Shown here: positions 27,312 through 36,865 of the stretch, one piece after another
How the letters are laid out: each line of letters starts with the position of its first letter
Position numbering within the stretch: position 1 is the stretch's first letter
Source of the DNA: Bacteroidota bacterium
GTDB taxonomy: Bacteria > Bacteroidota > Bacteroidia > Chitinophagales > Saprospiraceae
Length of the DNA: 64,000 nt
Direction of reading: 5' to 3'
Assembly (NCBI GenBank): GCA_029781865.1
Contig: JAKOVW010000053.1
Coordinates: forward strand, 244,312-308,311
The notes under the pieces: model-generated
The model's input: only the letters and a program-made list of their open reading frames with translations
What the model was told of the DNA's origin: nothing
Database searches by the model: none
Program-made: the position numbers and the translations under genes

Positions 27312-28090
27312 TGCATTGGATCCCGTTTTCTTTATTATTCTTGGCCTGTTGCTTGCTGCTCTCCTGTGGCACCAGTCACCTGAGCAGTGAACTCAAAAAT
27401 CCTCCCTCTCCAATTGCTTTTGATAAGATTAACAGTGACTCAGTATATAACCGTATTTCAGCGAACCAATCCATTCCTTTCCTAATGGCTAAAGGCCGTG
27501 CCAAATTTATGAGCAACAAGGAAAGTGTTGAAGGTAAATTAACTTTATATGGTATCAAGGACAGTATGTATCTCATTATTATAAAGAAACTTGGAATCGA
27601 ACTTTCCCGAATACTCATAACCAAAGACAGCTTTAAAATTTTAGACCGGATTAATGAAACATATTCCGCAAACGCAATGGATGAATTTACCGAAAAATTT
27701 AATATACCGTTGGATTTTCAAAGCATACATCAACTGCTGACTACTGCCTGCTTCATAGATTCGAATATTTATTATGAATTTAAAAAGGACCGGAAGAATT
27801 GTTCACTGCATGGCTATTCTGAATACCAAATCCTGAACTATAAATTAGATACCATGCGTTTACTGCCCTACTCTTTTGAAGCCCAATTTGAAAACCGGGA
27901 TTTATACGTTGAGGTACAGAAATCAATGCCCTTTTCAGGAAAATGGATTCCGGTAAATTATGAAATAACCGCAACCCATGCCAAAGATGAATTTCTTAAA
28001 ATTCAAATTAATTGGGATGAAATCAAACTTGAACCATTTGCATCGGTCCGATTCGTTGTTCCCGATTACTATAAAACTGCCGGAGAATGA
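27311..28090 (+). CDS. DUF4292 family lipoprotein
   Basis: 259 residues. The N-terminus FSLLFLACCLLLSC ends in a lipobox with acylated Cys19, so it is probably anchored to the outer membrane from the periplasmic side. The body matches DUF4292: FLMAKGRAKFMSNKESVEGKL, DSMYLIIIKKLGIELSRILIT, DSFKILDRINETY and a beta-rich C-terminus. That fold is related to the LolA/LolB-like lipoprotein-binding group in organisation (inference), and the family's function is unknown. It overlaps the TPR gene by one base (TAATG) and the EnvC-like gene by four bases (ATGA), so the three are translationally coupled. Confidence 0.85.
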   Translation: MHWIPFSLLFLACCLLLSCGTSHLSSELKNPPSPIAFDKINSDSVYNRISANQSIPFLMAKGRAKFMSNKESVEGKLTLYGIKDSMYLIIIKKLGIELSRILITKDSFKILDRINETYSANAMDEFTEKFNIPLDFQSIHQLLTTACFIDSNIYYEFKKDRKNCSLHGYSEYQILNYKLDTMRLLPYSFEAQFENRDLYVEVQKSMPFSGKWIPVNYEITATHAKDEFLKIQINWDEIKLEPFASVRFVVPDYYKTAGE

Positions 28091-29244
28091 TTAGAACCGC
28101 ATACCTCCTTTTCCTGACTTTTCTAATTGGCTTTTCTATTTCTGTATTGGAAATGGAGGGCCAAACCACGAATACCAAACGCAAGGATTTTGGCAACATA
28201 GAACAAATTCAAAAGTCTATTGACCAGACCAATCAGTTGTTAAACGGTTCGAAACAAGAAAAAGAACAATTACTGAAACGACTGGATTTACTACAAAGTC
28301 AGATTTCCTACCGGAAAGAATTGCAGGAAAAATTGAGCAATGAACTTCATCAGACGGATGCCGAAATTCAACAACTAAAAAAGGAAAATTCATCAAGCAT
28401 CGAGCATGTCCAGATCCTGCAAAAGGAATATACCCAATTACTGAAAAACAAATTAATACACCGGCTGACCTATAATCCAATGCTTACTTTACTTCATCCG
28501 GGCCAATTGGACGAAAATGTAAAACACTGGTATCTTCTTGAACGCATGGAGAAAGAACGGCAGCAAACATTGAATCACATTCACGAAACAAAATTAAATT
28601 ACAATCAAACACTTGAGTCCTTAACCCGGGAATCTTTTAAAAAAGACTCATTACTAAAATCAGTTAATAAAGAATCGGAAAGAACCCTTTCAGATATTGC
28701 CAAATCCAAAGAGATGATTCAGGATCTCAACAGCAAGGAATCCGGATTAAATGCAGCGCTAATAGCTTATAAAAAGAAGAAAGATGAACTCAACAGAGTT
28801 ATTGAAGAAAGCATGAAATCCATTTCCAAAACAAAAGAACATGTTAAGTCAGGAGAACTAAAAAAAGATTTAAAATATCCGATGAATAATGCCACCATAA
28901 TTTCACGCTTCGGAAAAAACATGGAAGGCGGAAAATCCAAACTCCTCATGCGCAACAATGGAATTGATTTGCAATCATCCGATCCATTTGTAAAGGTTTC
29001 AGCAAATTCGGAAGTTGTCGAAATCAGAAAGATGCCCAATCAATCTTACTTACTAATTACTAAATCAGGTAATTTATTTGTTGCTTATTCCAACCTTGAA
29101 AATATTTTACTTCGCAATGGCGAAAAAGTGGAAGCCGGAGTTAACCTTGGCAAGGCTTCAAAAAATAGTGAAGGCTACTATGAACTTCATTTTGAAACCT
29201 GGATTGAAAAAACCCCGATGGACCCTTTGAAATTTCTGCAGTAA
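28087..29244 (+). CDS. EnvC-like murein hydrolase activator with degenerate LytM domain
   Basis: 385 residues: signal peptide (to about 25), a long coiled coil (about 35-260, heptads rich in K, E, L, Q), then a LytM/M23 domain (about 270-385). The zinc ligands of active M23 peptidases are missing: the HxxxD motif reads N291-G-I-D294 and the second HxH reads E366-L-H368. Loss of zinc ligands together with an N-terminal coiled coil is the signature of EnvC-type proteins, which activate amidases to split septal peptidoglycan instead of cutting it themselves. Location should be periplasmic. It is the last gene of the TPR-DUF4292-EnvC operon. Which amidase it activates is not visible in the window. 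Confidence 0.85.
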   Translation: MIRTAYLLFLTFLIGFSISVLEMEGQTTNTKRKDFGNIEQIQKSIDQTNQLLNGSKQEKEQLLKRLDLLQSQISYRKELQEKLSNELHQTDAEIQQLKKENSSSIEHVQILQKEYTQLLKNKLIHRLTYNPMLTLLHPGQLDENVKHWYLLERMEKERQQTLNHIHETKLNYNQTLESLTRESFKKDSLLKSVNKESERTLSDIAKSKEMIQDLNSKESGLNAALIAYKKKKDELNRVIEESMKSISKTKEHVKSGELKKDLKYPMNNATIISRFGKNMEGGKSKLLMRNNGIDLQSSDPFVKVSANSEVVEIRKMPNQSYLLITKSGNLFVAYSNLENILLRNGEKVEAGVNLGKASKNSEGYYELHFETWIEKTPMDPLKFLQ

Positions 29245-29348
29245 GATTTTATTGAATCACATAGTAGACATAAAATCACATAGCTAATTCGTAAACTATG
29301 TCTCTGTGTGAATTATATGTACTAAGTGATTCCAAAAAAAAATCATTC

Positions 29349-29385
29349 TAAAAGTAAGGCCGCTCCGGAAATCCGAAGCGGCCTT
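29349..29385 (-). terminator. Intrinsic terminator between convergent genes
   Basis: Perfect 9-bp stem AAGGCCGCT (29356-29364) / AGCGGCCTT (29377-29385). The minus-strand side has the better T tail (ACTTTTA and further T), so it mainly serves the minus-strand gene ending at 29415; it may also stop the plus-strand EnvC operon. Confidence 0.75.
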
Positions 29386-29414
29386 GATTATTAAATGAAA
29401 ATTTCTTTTAATTC

Positions 29415-31456
29415 TTAATGTGCAACAACCAGCTTTTGAGTCTGGAATTTATTGTCCTGTGTAACGCGAACCAAATAATTTCCGTTTTCCAAAAGTGAAG
29501 TCTGTATTGGCAAATCTACCACACCGCTAAGTACACCATATTCTTTCTTACCTACAACTTTACCCATAAGATCTACTATCTCTATGGACACTTTAGAAGA
29601 ATTAGAGATACTTACATGTACCTGTGCAATGTCAGATGCAGGATTCGGATTGATGATTAACTGGTTAACAAAATGACCGGCATCTTTAGTTGCTGTAAAT
29701 AAACCTTTAGCGAGTGCCTCATCGAAAGAAGCTTCATTTGCATTGATAATTTCACTGTTAGGATCCATCATCACTGCCACTAGTTTAATATTCGAAATAT
29801 TGTAAGCAGCAGGCACGATATAACTATATGATTTCACATATGAAGTTCCTGCAGGAATATCTGCTGGCAAATCTCCTGCAAATCCATCCCAACCATCCAT
29901 AATCGCTCTTGCTACGTGATTATACGTCATTTTAGCAGCGGGAACCGGATTAGGTAATAATTCAAAACCACCCATAACGCCATTAGCACCGCCGGCATAA
30001 GCATTGGATTGATTGTATGAAGAAGTTGTTCCTTTAACTCCGCTTTCTACCACCATCAAATTAAAACGATAATCGCCAGCTACTGCTTCTATAAAATCTG
30101 CTTTTACTTCTACTGTTAATTCTCTTGTATTGGCATCGAATTTAGAACCCAGATCCAGTTTAACCGGAGTTAATTCAACAATCTGGTCATAGAACACAGG
30201 CTCAACTCCGCTGGGATCTCCAAGCGTTCTGCGATCAGTTACAACACTCGGAAATCCGGTAAATCCGGGAAAAGCTCTCATTCCTGCATCATATTCAGCA
30301 ACGACCATTGGATCTGAATTATGAACTGCGATTCCTATGAAATGATCAGGATACAATTTTGTTAAAGAGTCAATATAAACAGCACCACGTGGACACCACT
30401 GACACCAGGTACCCGTTGCTTCTTCCACAACGATCTTTTTATACGGTGCAGGTGTTACGCCCTCAATATTCAAAGAACGGACATTGTTAGATGCTTTATC
30501 ATCAACAGCGTCATTTACTTTGGTAATCTTAAAATCCAGTTTAGCTATGCCTCCGGAATAAATTACATTATTAGATAAAGGAAGCGCAGCTGATTCCTTT
30601 AAACTGTCGAGGTTTAAAGAATTATAATTTTCAGTGGTCACCGGACCTCCGGCTACTGACCATTCCACTTGTGCTTTTGTAATTTTCGTTCTTCCCGTGT
30701 TTTTAATTTTTATCGTAGCAGGAGAAGAAGATCCCGTAAGTCCTTTTGCTCTTACTGTTGCAGAAGACAAAGACGCATCCAGATTCAACGCAACATAAGG
30801 CTCGTAGTTGTAGCTTACGTCATCAATGTAATACGTTGCTTTGCTATTGGAACTGGTTGGATAAATATCCATAGAAGCTACTGCATTATTTGGATTCGTC
30901 CAGCTACCCAATGACTTGTCATTGACAAATGCTTCCCAATTGTTATCTGTTAAATTGGCAACCACTTTTAATTTGAACCAGGTGTCTTTCGGATGACTAC
31001 CTGTAGCAACGTTAATTGCTCCTCCGGTTCCTAATTGAAATCTAACATCCCCGTTTGGATCAAAGAATGCATCAAGTGACCATATTTTTCCAACTACAGC
31101 ATTGCCTTGCCAGTTAAAATAAGCACCAGTGCCTCCTACTACATACATCCACATTTCCATGGTGAAAATACCATTGGTTTTGAGGCCGCCAAAAGGTAAG
31201 ATGACATCAGAAGGGCCACCTCCTGAAGCTGTTGTTAAAAACTTGATCGATTTAGTTCCGCTGTGAGCTTGCTCATTAGAAACTTTAGTGTCGTCTGCTC
31301 CACCTTTAGCACCACTCCAGGTAGTCCACTTGGTTGAACTCACGCCCAAATACACGCACCAACAGTATAGGATTCGAAATCATCGGAAAATGAATTCTGC
31401 GCATTCATACCGCTAAGAATTCCTCCAAAAAACAGAATGAGTAAAAATCTCTTCAT
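29415..31456 (-). CDS. Omp28-like T9SS type A sorting-domain protein, frameshifted near its N-terminus
   Basis: The main open frame (31355 down to 29415) has no signal peptide and begins at a GTG inside the conserved YLGVSSTKWTTWS segment. The missing N-terminus lies directly upstream in another frame: ATG at 31456 encodes a signal peptide (KRFLLILFFGGILSGMNAQ) followed by FSDDFESYTVGA, then runs into a stop. Removing two bases near 31351-31355 (a TG doublet) would join the two as TVGAYLGVSS and give 679 residues. Domains in order: jelly-roll-like N-terminal domain (about 20-210), an Omp28 thioredoxin-like domain with a CQWCPRG motif, and a type A sorting domain in the last 75 residues (INPNPASDIAQVHV). 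Expected to be a surface or secreted protein if the frame is restored. A paralogue lies at 43960. Confidence 0.8.
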
Positions 31457-31496
31457 ATGAAAGGTTTTTCTTGTTTAAAAAAAGAATTAAGAACAT

Positions 31497-31504
31497 CAAA
31501 TATA
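31497..31504 (-). promoter_or_regulatory. Putative -7 box (TATATTTG) for the Omp28-like gene
   Basis: Exact TAnnTTTG match on minus, 40 bp upstream of the ATG at 31456, not of the downstream GTG. This supports 31456 as the native start of the frameshifted gene. Confidence 0.5.
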
Positions 31505-31725
31505 CTGAGAATGAACTTTACGTCAGGAAATTTTAACTATTGAGCTGAGCTTAAAAGAAATCATTTTCAAAAAAATACAATTGAAATAAAATTATAATAT
31601 TTATAACATTATAATTCTGCATTTTACACGCTAAAAATTCATTTCATGTTGCAATTACTACGTACAGGAAAATAATCAGACCTATAAAAAGTCTCAAATA
31701 AGATCGAAATATGGCATCCCGGAAT

Positions 31726-33186
31726 CTAGGCCTCATCGGAATCGTCTTCGAATGGCATCAATGTATCCGGTATTTCTTTTTGTGAGTTCAGCCCCAGCTT
31801 TTTCATTTTCTGGGCTTGTTTGACGAGGCTTCCACGTCCGTCTTTTAATTGGCCAATTGCTTTCAGATAAGCATCCTGCGAGCGATTGATATGTTTGCCG
31901 ACATCCTCCATGGTCTCGAGAAACCCAACCATCTTGTCATATAGCTTTTCGCCCTGCTTCGCGATTTCAAGCGCATTCTTGCTTTGTTGTTCGCGTTTCC
32001 ATAAATCCGCAATTAGTTTTAATGCTGCAATGAGGTTGGTAGGACTGATTAACAAGATGCGCTTCGCATACGCATACGCCCATAATTCAGGGTCATCCTG
32101 AATCGCAATGAGATAAGCGGGTTCGATAGGAAAAAACATCATGGTAAAATCCAATGTACCTGCAATGGTATCGTATTTCTTATCACCCAACTCATCAATG
32201 TGATTGTATATAGAGCGTATATGTTCTTTTAATGCAATGGCCTGCTCTTCACGTGTGTCTGCAGATGAAAAGCGGTCATAAGCTACCAATGATACTTTTG
32301 AATCAATAATAATGGTTCTCGACTCCGGTAAATAAACGATCACATCCGGTTGCAATCGTCTTCCATCTTCATTTTGAATGCTAACCTGGACCTTGTATTC
32401 CCTGTTTTTCTCCAGGCCTGATTTTTCAAGTATACTTTCCAGAATGATTTCTCCCCAGTTCCCCTGTTTTTTTGCCTGCCCTTTCAAAGCAGATGTCAAA
32501 TCACTCGCATCTTTACTCAACTTCTGATTTAGTTCAACCAATTCTTTCACTTTTTCTTCCAGTGAAAACCGTTGCTTTGATTCTTTGTCATAAGTTTCCT
32601 CTACCTGCTTTTTAAAAGCATTCAGATTTTCCCCTAATGGCTTTAATAAACTATCCATATTTTCTTTATTGGAAGCCGTAAACTTGAGGGATTTTTCTTC
32701 CAGTATCTTATTTGCAATTTCCTTAAACTCCAATTGAGATTGATTTTTAATTTCTTCAAAATCTTTCTTCTGCGATTCAAGTCGTTCCAGCAAGTATTTA
32801 CTTTGACTTTGCAACTCGGTCAATTTTTGATTCTTGACAACGATGTCGTTTTGCTGTAAATCATATTGTGCTTTTAAAGTGGTAAAATCTGAATTGATTT
32901 TGATTAACTGCTCTTTAGTATTTTGCAATGAACTTATAAGGGAAGCATTTTCGGAAATCAAACTTTGCAACTCGAGCACTTTCTGATCGTATTTGGAAGA
33001 AATCTGCTGAAGATCCGATTCTGATTTTTTGGCTTTTTCATCCGCCATCCTTTGCATGGTGATACTTTCATTCAGTTGGTTGCGGATTTCTTCTGTATTT
33101 TTAGATGCATTCATCCTGTTTAATAAAACCAGAATGACGCCAATTGCAAGTCCTATGAATAATGAAATAAAATCAAAATGTTCCAT
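31726..33186 (-). CDS. rmuC: DNA recombination protein RmuC
   Basis: 486 residues. An N-terminal membrane helix (FISLFIGLAIGVILVLLN) is followed by a long coiled coil (about 30-215) and the RmuC domain (about 225-430), recognisable from GQAKKQGNWGEIILESILEKSGL, the nuclease-like VIVYLPESRTIIIDSKVSL core with its D-x-K pattern, and the YAYAKRILLISPTNLIAALK stretch. RmuC is a predicted PD-(D/E)XK-type nuclease that limits inversions between short repeats; its presence is of interest in a genome with many repeats. The ATG is at 33186, and a perfect -7 box lies only four bases in front of it, so the messenger may be leaderless or start very near the codon. Confidence 0.93.
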   Translation of the reverse strand: MEHFDFISLFIGLAIGVILVLLNRMNASKNTEEIRNQLNESITMQRMADEKAKKSESDLQQISSKYDQKVLELQSLISENASLISSLQNTKEQLIKINSDFTTLKAQYDLQQNDIVVKNQKLTELQSQSKYLLERLESQKKDFEEIKNQSQLEFKEIANKILEEKSLKFTASNKENMDSLLKPLGENLNAFKKQVEETYDKESKQRFSLEEKVKELVELNQKLSKDASDLTSALKGQAKKQGNWGEIILESILEKSGLEKNREYKVQVSIQNEDGRRLQPDVIVYLPESRTIIIDSKVSLVAYDRFSSADTREEQAIALKEHIRSIYNHIDELGDKKYDTIAGTLDFTMMFFPIEPAYLIAIQDDPELWAYAYAKRILLISPTNLIAALKLIADLWKREQQSKNALEIAKQGEKLYDKMVGFLETMEDVGKHINRSQDAYLKAIGQLKDGRGSLVKQAQKMKKLGLNSQKEIPDTLMPFEDDSDEA

Positions 33187-33190
33187 GTAT

Positions 33191-33198
33191 CAAAGATA
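33191..33198 (-). promoter_or_regulatory. Putative -7 box (TATCTTTG) for rmuC
   Basis: Exact TAnnTTTG match on minus ending four bases before the rmuC ATG. At normal spacing transcription would begin at or just inside the start codon, implying a leaderless mRNA. Confidence 0.45.
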
Positions 33199-33394
33199 GT
33201 TCAGTAATGAGAAATGAGAGCCGGCTGCGGAAAGATGAAATTGGTTAATAGCAATAAGTACAATTCTGATTTTAGGTAAGTTACTCCAATAAGGATTAAC
33301 GAAAATAAAGATAATGCTTAAGTGTTATCTCAATCCTGAAGTAAAACAGACCTCCCTATTGAAGCAGATGATCGGGTAATCGCTGATAGTCTAG

Positions 33395-33565
33395 TCAATC
33401 CGGGATTTGCGTTCCTCTGTAAATGCGCCAGATTCCATATAGTACACAGGCCAGACCAAATACAAGATCCCAGGGAGCCGGAATTATTTTTTTTGTAAAA
33501 ACAAATATGCCCAGAACGATGTAGCTAATTCCAAGGAGATAGAAAAAAAGTTTGCGAATCCACAC
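33395..33565 (-). CDS. Small two-helix membrane protein coupled to tonB
   Basis: A 56-residue frame starting at a GTG whose G is also the last base of the tonB stop (TAGTG at 33567-33563), so translation is coupled. Two hydrophobic helices are visible: KLFFYLLGISYIVLGIFVF (about 4-22) and LVFGLACVLYGIWRIY (about 34-49), separated by TKKIIPAPWD. The C-terminus is RGTQIPD. The composition and the internal PAPWD turn look like a genuine protein. I know similar short proteins behind Bacteroidota exb/ton-type operons but no function. It is the last gene of the exbB-exbD-exbD-tonB unit and may be a motor accessory (inference). Confidence 0.7.
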   Translation of the reverse strand: MWIRKLFFYLLGISYIVLGIFVFTKKIIPAPWDLVFGLACVLYGIWRIYRGTQIPD

Positions 33566-34380
33566 TAGCCTTCCAGCTTGAAACGAATTGGAAGCGTAAA
33601 ACTGACCGGTACCGGTTTTCCATTATGCTTTCCGGGTTTCCAATTCGGCATTGATTTTACAACCCTGGCTGCTTCTTCATCACATCCTCCCCCAATTCCT
33701 CTGGCCACAACAACTTTCTGGATATCTCCGTCTTTTGTGACCACAAACTGAATGACTACAGTTCCTTCAATACCATTTTCTTTTGCGATAGCGGGATATT
33801 TCACATGTTCGCGGATGTATTTTAACATTGCAGCTTCCCCATCCGGAAAAGCAGGCATTTGTTCCACAAATTTGAACACTTCCTCTTCCTTCTTTTCTTC
33901 AACTACAGGTGGAGGTTCCACTAATGAAGCATCAATTCCATGCTCATCTCCTTTTTTCGTTTCTGTTGCTATTTCTTTATCCTTCAACTCTTCAATCGTC
34001 GGTGGTGGTGGTTCTTCTTCCTTTACATCTTCATCCTTTTTAACCTTTGGAGGAACAAATTTGATCTGGTCCTTAATCGGCGGAGGCTCTACTTTAGGAG
34101 GTGGAGGTGGTGGTGGTTTTTTAGCATCCAGTGGTGGTGGCTCAGCCAAAACCACTTCTTTCATGATTTCCTTTTCTGCTCTTTTATGGATAATCCCATT
34201 CACCATATCGATGATCATAGGCATACTGATCATTATAATAAATAAAATAATTCCTCTTATCGAGGCCTTGGTCATATTGCTATCATAGATCCTTCGAAGC
34301 AGAAAAGCACCATAACTCTTATTTCGTTTTTCAAAAACGATATCATCCATGGATAGCTTCATATAATCTTTCTGTTCCAT
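33565..34380 (-). CDS. tonB: Energy transducer TonB
   Basis: 271 residues with the Bacteroidota TonB layout: a cytosolic N-terminal leader (MEQKDYMKLSMDDIVFEKRN), one membrane helix (GIILFIIMISMPMIID, about 42-58), a proline-rich periplasmic spacer (about 75-150; runs such as KKPPPPPPPK and EEPPPP), and the C-terminal TonB domain (about 185-271) with YPAIAKENGIEGTVVIQFVV, then PNWKPGKHNGKPVPVSFTLP. It links the proton-driven ExbB/ExbD motor to outer-membrane receptors, such as the two encoded in this window. It lies 48 bp behind the second exbD. Confidence 0.93.
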   Translation of the reverse strand: MEQKDYMKLSMDDIVFEKRNKSYGAFLLRRIYDSNMTKASIRGIILFIIMISMPMIIDMVNGIIHKRAEKEIMKEVVLAEPPPLDAKKPPPPPPPKVEPPPIKDQIKFVPPKVKKDEDVKEEEPPPPTIEELKDKEIATETKKGDEHGIDASLVEPPPVVEEKKEEEVFKFVEQMPAFPDGEAAMLKYIREHVKYPAIAKENGIEGTVVIQFVVTKDGDIQKVVVARGIGGGCDEEAARVVKSMPNWKPGKHNGKPVPVSFTLPIRFKLEG

Positions 34381-34428
34381 TGATTTTCTATATTTTTAAT
34401 AAGATCAATAACTTCATTATCAAACAGA

Positions 34429-34995
34429 TTATTTTCTTGGTTGCCCTATATTAAGACAGACCAGGCTGTCTACAGGATCATCCGGTTTTAATATTGCATA
34501 TGTTTTCACATTACTGATGGTCATCTCGTCCAGGATATCGACGATGTTTTTATATTTAGAAGATGGAAGTGGTTTGATCATGACAAACAGATTGGTCGTG
34601 TCCGTCCACATTTCATGAACCTCTTTGATTCTTCTTTGAATCACTTTCCGAATGCCATTCGAACTATAATCCACACTATCCAATTCAAGTTTAGTATCTG
34701 CATTGACTTCATCAGGTGATACAAACCAATACACTTTATTATTATTTCCCAGAAGCAATGACAGCGTCTTCGACATTTTTATAGCCGGTTGTTCTTTTTC
34801 ATCTTTTTCCTTTGCCGGTTTATTTACTTCCATCGTTTTTGGTTTATTGAAGGTAGTAGCCAGCATGAAAAATGTGATGAGCAAAAAGCCAAGATCCACC
34901 ATTGCTGTAAGGTCCACGCGTGTGGACATCTTTTTTGATCGCGCTTTCTTTTTCCCTTTCTTCGCCCCACTTTCGGGGACATTCATTTCAGCCAT
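34429..34995 (-). CDS. exbD: ExbD/TolR family biopolymer transport protein (second copy)
   Basis: 188 residues. A very basic cytosolic N-terminus (AKKGKKKARSKK) leads into the single membrane helix VDLTAMVDLGFLLITFFML with the proton-carrying aspartate at D34. The rest is a periplasmic domain with the family's strand-rich pattern and a VDILDEMTISNVKTYAI segment. Two unlike ExbD copies behind one ExbB are usual in Bacteroidota; they may form a hetero-dimer in the pentameric ExbB pore (inference). It lies 37 bp behind the first copy and 48 bp ahead of tonB. Confidence 0.92.
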   Translation of the reverse strand: MAEMNVPESGAKKGKKKARSKKMSTRVDLTAMVDLGFLLITFFMLATTFNKPKTMEVNKPAKEKDEKEQPAIKMSKTLSLLLGNNNKVYWFVSPDEVNADTKLELDSVDYSSNGIRKVIQRRIKEVHEMWTDTTNLFVMIKPLPSSKYKNIVDILDEMTISNVKTYAILKPDDPVDSLVCLNIGQPRK

Positions 34996-35032
34996 GATTC
35001 AAAAGAATTTTATGCTTGTTAAATGATTTAGA

Positions 35033-35638
35033 TTATTCTTTGCTTCCTTTCGCAGAAGTGATGAGATTAAAACGGTTTACTTTCCGGTTTTGCAATGCTT
35101 CAATCACTTTATCAAAAGCTTTGTATTCAGTAGTCTTATCCGCTTTTATCGCGATTCTTAAATTATTGTTAGTTTGTCTTGACCATAAGATCAAATCCTC
35201 CAATTGATGTTCACCACCGGTAGTATCAATTTTGAGTCCCGGTTGAACTGCATTGGCTCTGGCATTTGCATCCATATCCAGATATTTTGGAAGATCCCTG
35301 ACATCCATTCCCCATAATTCGGTCAATCTAAATGCATCCCGTTGTTTTGGGGTGAACTTCATGTTGTAACCAGTTTCCAACCGATCCAGTAAACCCAAGC
35401 GGGTGGGCTGATCATCCAATCCAAAAAACACTTTTCCATCCGGAGCAATTTGAAACATCAGGATGTCTTTGTCCGGAATTGGAATTTGCGCAGTGGAGGA
35501 TGGAATATCAATCTGCACTACTTCCTGCGGTCTGAACTTGGTAGTCAAAATAAAAAAAGTGAGCAATAGAAATGCAACATCGCACATGGCAGTCATATCG
35601 ATTGCAGTACTCTTCCGTGGAACCTTAACCTTTGGCAT
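35033..35638 (-). CDS. exbD: ExbD/TolR family biopolymer transport protein (first copy)
   Basis: 201 residues. The N-terminus PKVKVPRKSTAIDMTAMCD is followed by a membrane helix VAFLLLTFFILTTKF; the key aspartate is D20. The periplasmic part (about 40-201) includes PDGKVFFGLDDQ and a lysine-rich conserved segment LRIAIKADKTTEYKAFDKVI. It is part of the proton channel that energises TonB. The gene begins 23 bp behind exbB. It is only distantly similar to its neighbour, which argues for old divergence and different positions in the complex. Confidence 0.93.
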   Translation of the reverse strand: MPKVKVPRKSTAIDMTAMCDVAFLLLTFFILTTKFRPQEVVQIDIPSSTAQIPIPDKDILMFQIAPDGKVFFGLDDQPTRLGLLDRLETGYNMKFTPKQRDAFRLTELWGMDVRDLPKYLDMDANARANAVQPGLKIDTTGGEHQLEDLILWSRQTNNNLRIAIKADKTTEYKAFDKVIEALQNRKVNRFNLITSAKGSKE

Positions 35639-35661
35639 CGCTTTGGCTTTGGGTTATCAGA

Positions 35662-36483
35662 TTAATGCTTGGAAGCATAAGTTTGAGCAATGGTGAAACC
35701 AGCCTCATCAATGCCATAAGTCAAACCATCAATTCTGGTGGTAAAATAATTATATGAAATGATGGCACAGGCAGAGGTTGAAATACCCAGAGCTGTATTA
35801 ATCAAGGCTTCAGAAATACCGGTCGATAAGGCAACGGCATCAGGAGCACCTGCAGTAGCAATCGCTGAGAATGCGCGGATCATCCCAAATACTGTACCTA
35901 ATAGTCCCATTAATGTGGCAACTGAAGATATGGTGGCAAGTATGACCAGATTTTTTTCAAGCATTGGCAATTCCAGAGAAGTGGATTCTTCAATTTCTTT
36001 TTGAATGGCTAACACTTTGTGTTCATTATCCATTCCTGTAGTCGTTTCCAATTCTTTGTATTTCATCAATCCTTCGCGAATCACATTCGCTACAGATCCT
36101 CTTTGTTTGTCGCATTCACCAATAGCCTGATCCACCTGATTGCTATCTAACATTTGTTTGATCTTCCGAACAAAAGATGCTACGGAACCTTTTCCAGAAG
36201 CTGAATTGATTGTCATATAGCGTTCGATAATGACTGAAAGCACGATCATGAACATAGCCATTAGAATGGGTACGAGTGGTCCCCCTTTGTACATCATCCC
36301 CAGATAATCACCAGGATGTGGATGTCCTTTGGGATCTCCTCCTTCGAAATGCGACGTATCCCCTAAAATGAATTTAAAAACTAAAAAGCCCACTACTAGA
36401 GCTACCGGAATGACCACGGCAGCAAACATTGAACTAAACTTACTACTGGACGCAACAGCACCCTTTTGTTGTTGATTACTCAT
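35662..36483 (-). CDS. exbB: MotA/TolQ/ExbB proton-channel family protein
   Basis: 273 residues. An extra N-terminal helix (MFAAVVIPVALVVGFLVFKFIL, about 19-40) precedes the standard ExbB helices: LVPILMAMFMIVLSVIIERYM (about 73-93), then a cytosolic loop with a coiled coil, and the two C-terminal helices LVILATISSVATLMGLLGTV and EALINTALGISTSACAIISY that carry the conserved pore residues (GLLGTV, then NTALG). It conducts protons to drive ExbD and TonB. First gene of the five-gene operon. The upstream 440 bp are very A+T-rich, and I could not place a strong -7 box there. Confidence 0.95.
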   Translation of the reverse strand: MSNQQQKGAVASSSKFSSMFAAVVIPVALVVGFLVFKFILGDTSHFEGGDPKGHPHPGDYLGMMYKGGPLVPILMAMFMIVLSVIIERYMTINSASGKGSVASFVRKIKQMLDSNQVDQAIGECDKQRGSVANVIREGLMKYKELETTTGMDNEHKVLAIQKEIEESTSLELPMLEKNLVILATISSVATLMGLLGTVFGMIRAFSAIATAGAPDAVALSTGISEALINTALGISTSACAIISYNYFTTRIDGLTYGIDEAGFTIAQTYASKH

Positions 36484-36865
36484 AACAGTCTGGAATTAGC
36501 GGTTTTGAATGAATGAATAAAAATATAATTTTAAAATCATGTAAAATAACTCTACTCAACCAAATAAATAATAAGTATTATTTAAAATGTGCTGAATTTG
36601 TTAGACGTAATGATAAAACGATTTCCTTGAAAATTTGTGCAAATTATATTTCAATTCGTGAAATTTTCAGTTGGTAGAAAAAAAATAATCATAGATTATT
36701 ATAATTTAAATTAATATACATTATTCAATAATTTAATTTGAATAGTAATGAAATATTTAATTTGCTGAATTGCCCTATCTCCGGTTAAAAAAGTGAATTC
36801 GTAAACTGATTGTAAAGCGATATGAGACAGAATAATATTTGGCAATCATAAGATACATATACAAA
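36484..36865. other. A+T-rich intergenic region upstream of the ton operon
   Basis: No open frame with recognisable content and no RNA gene seen. It presumably contains the exbB promoter; no exact TAnnTTTG match was found on minus near the gene. Confidence 0.5.

Noticed and set aside
33752..34288. 178-codon glycine/serine-rich open frame on plus
   Set aside because: Antisense shadow of the proline-rich spacer of tonB.
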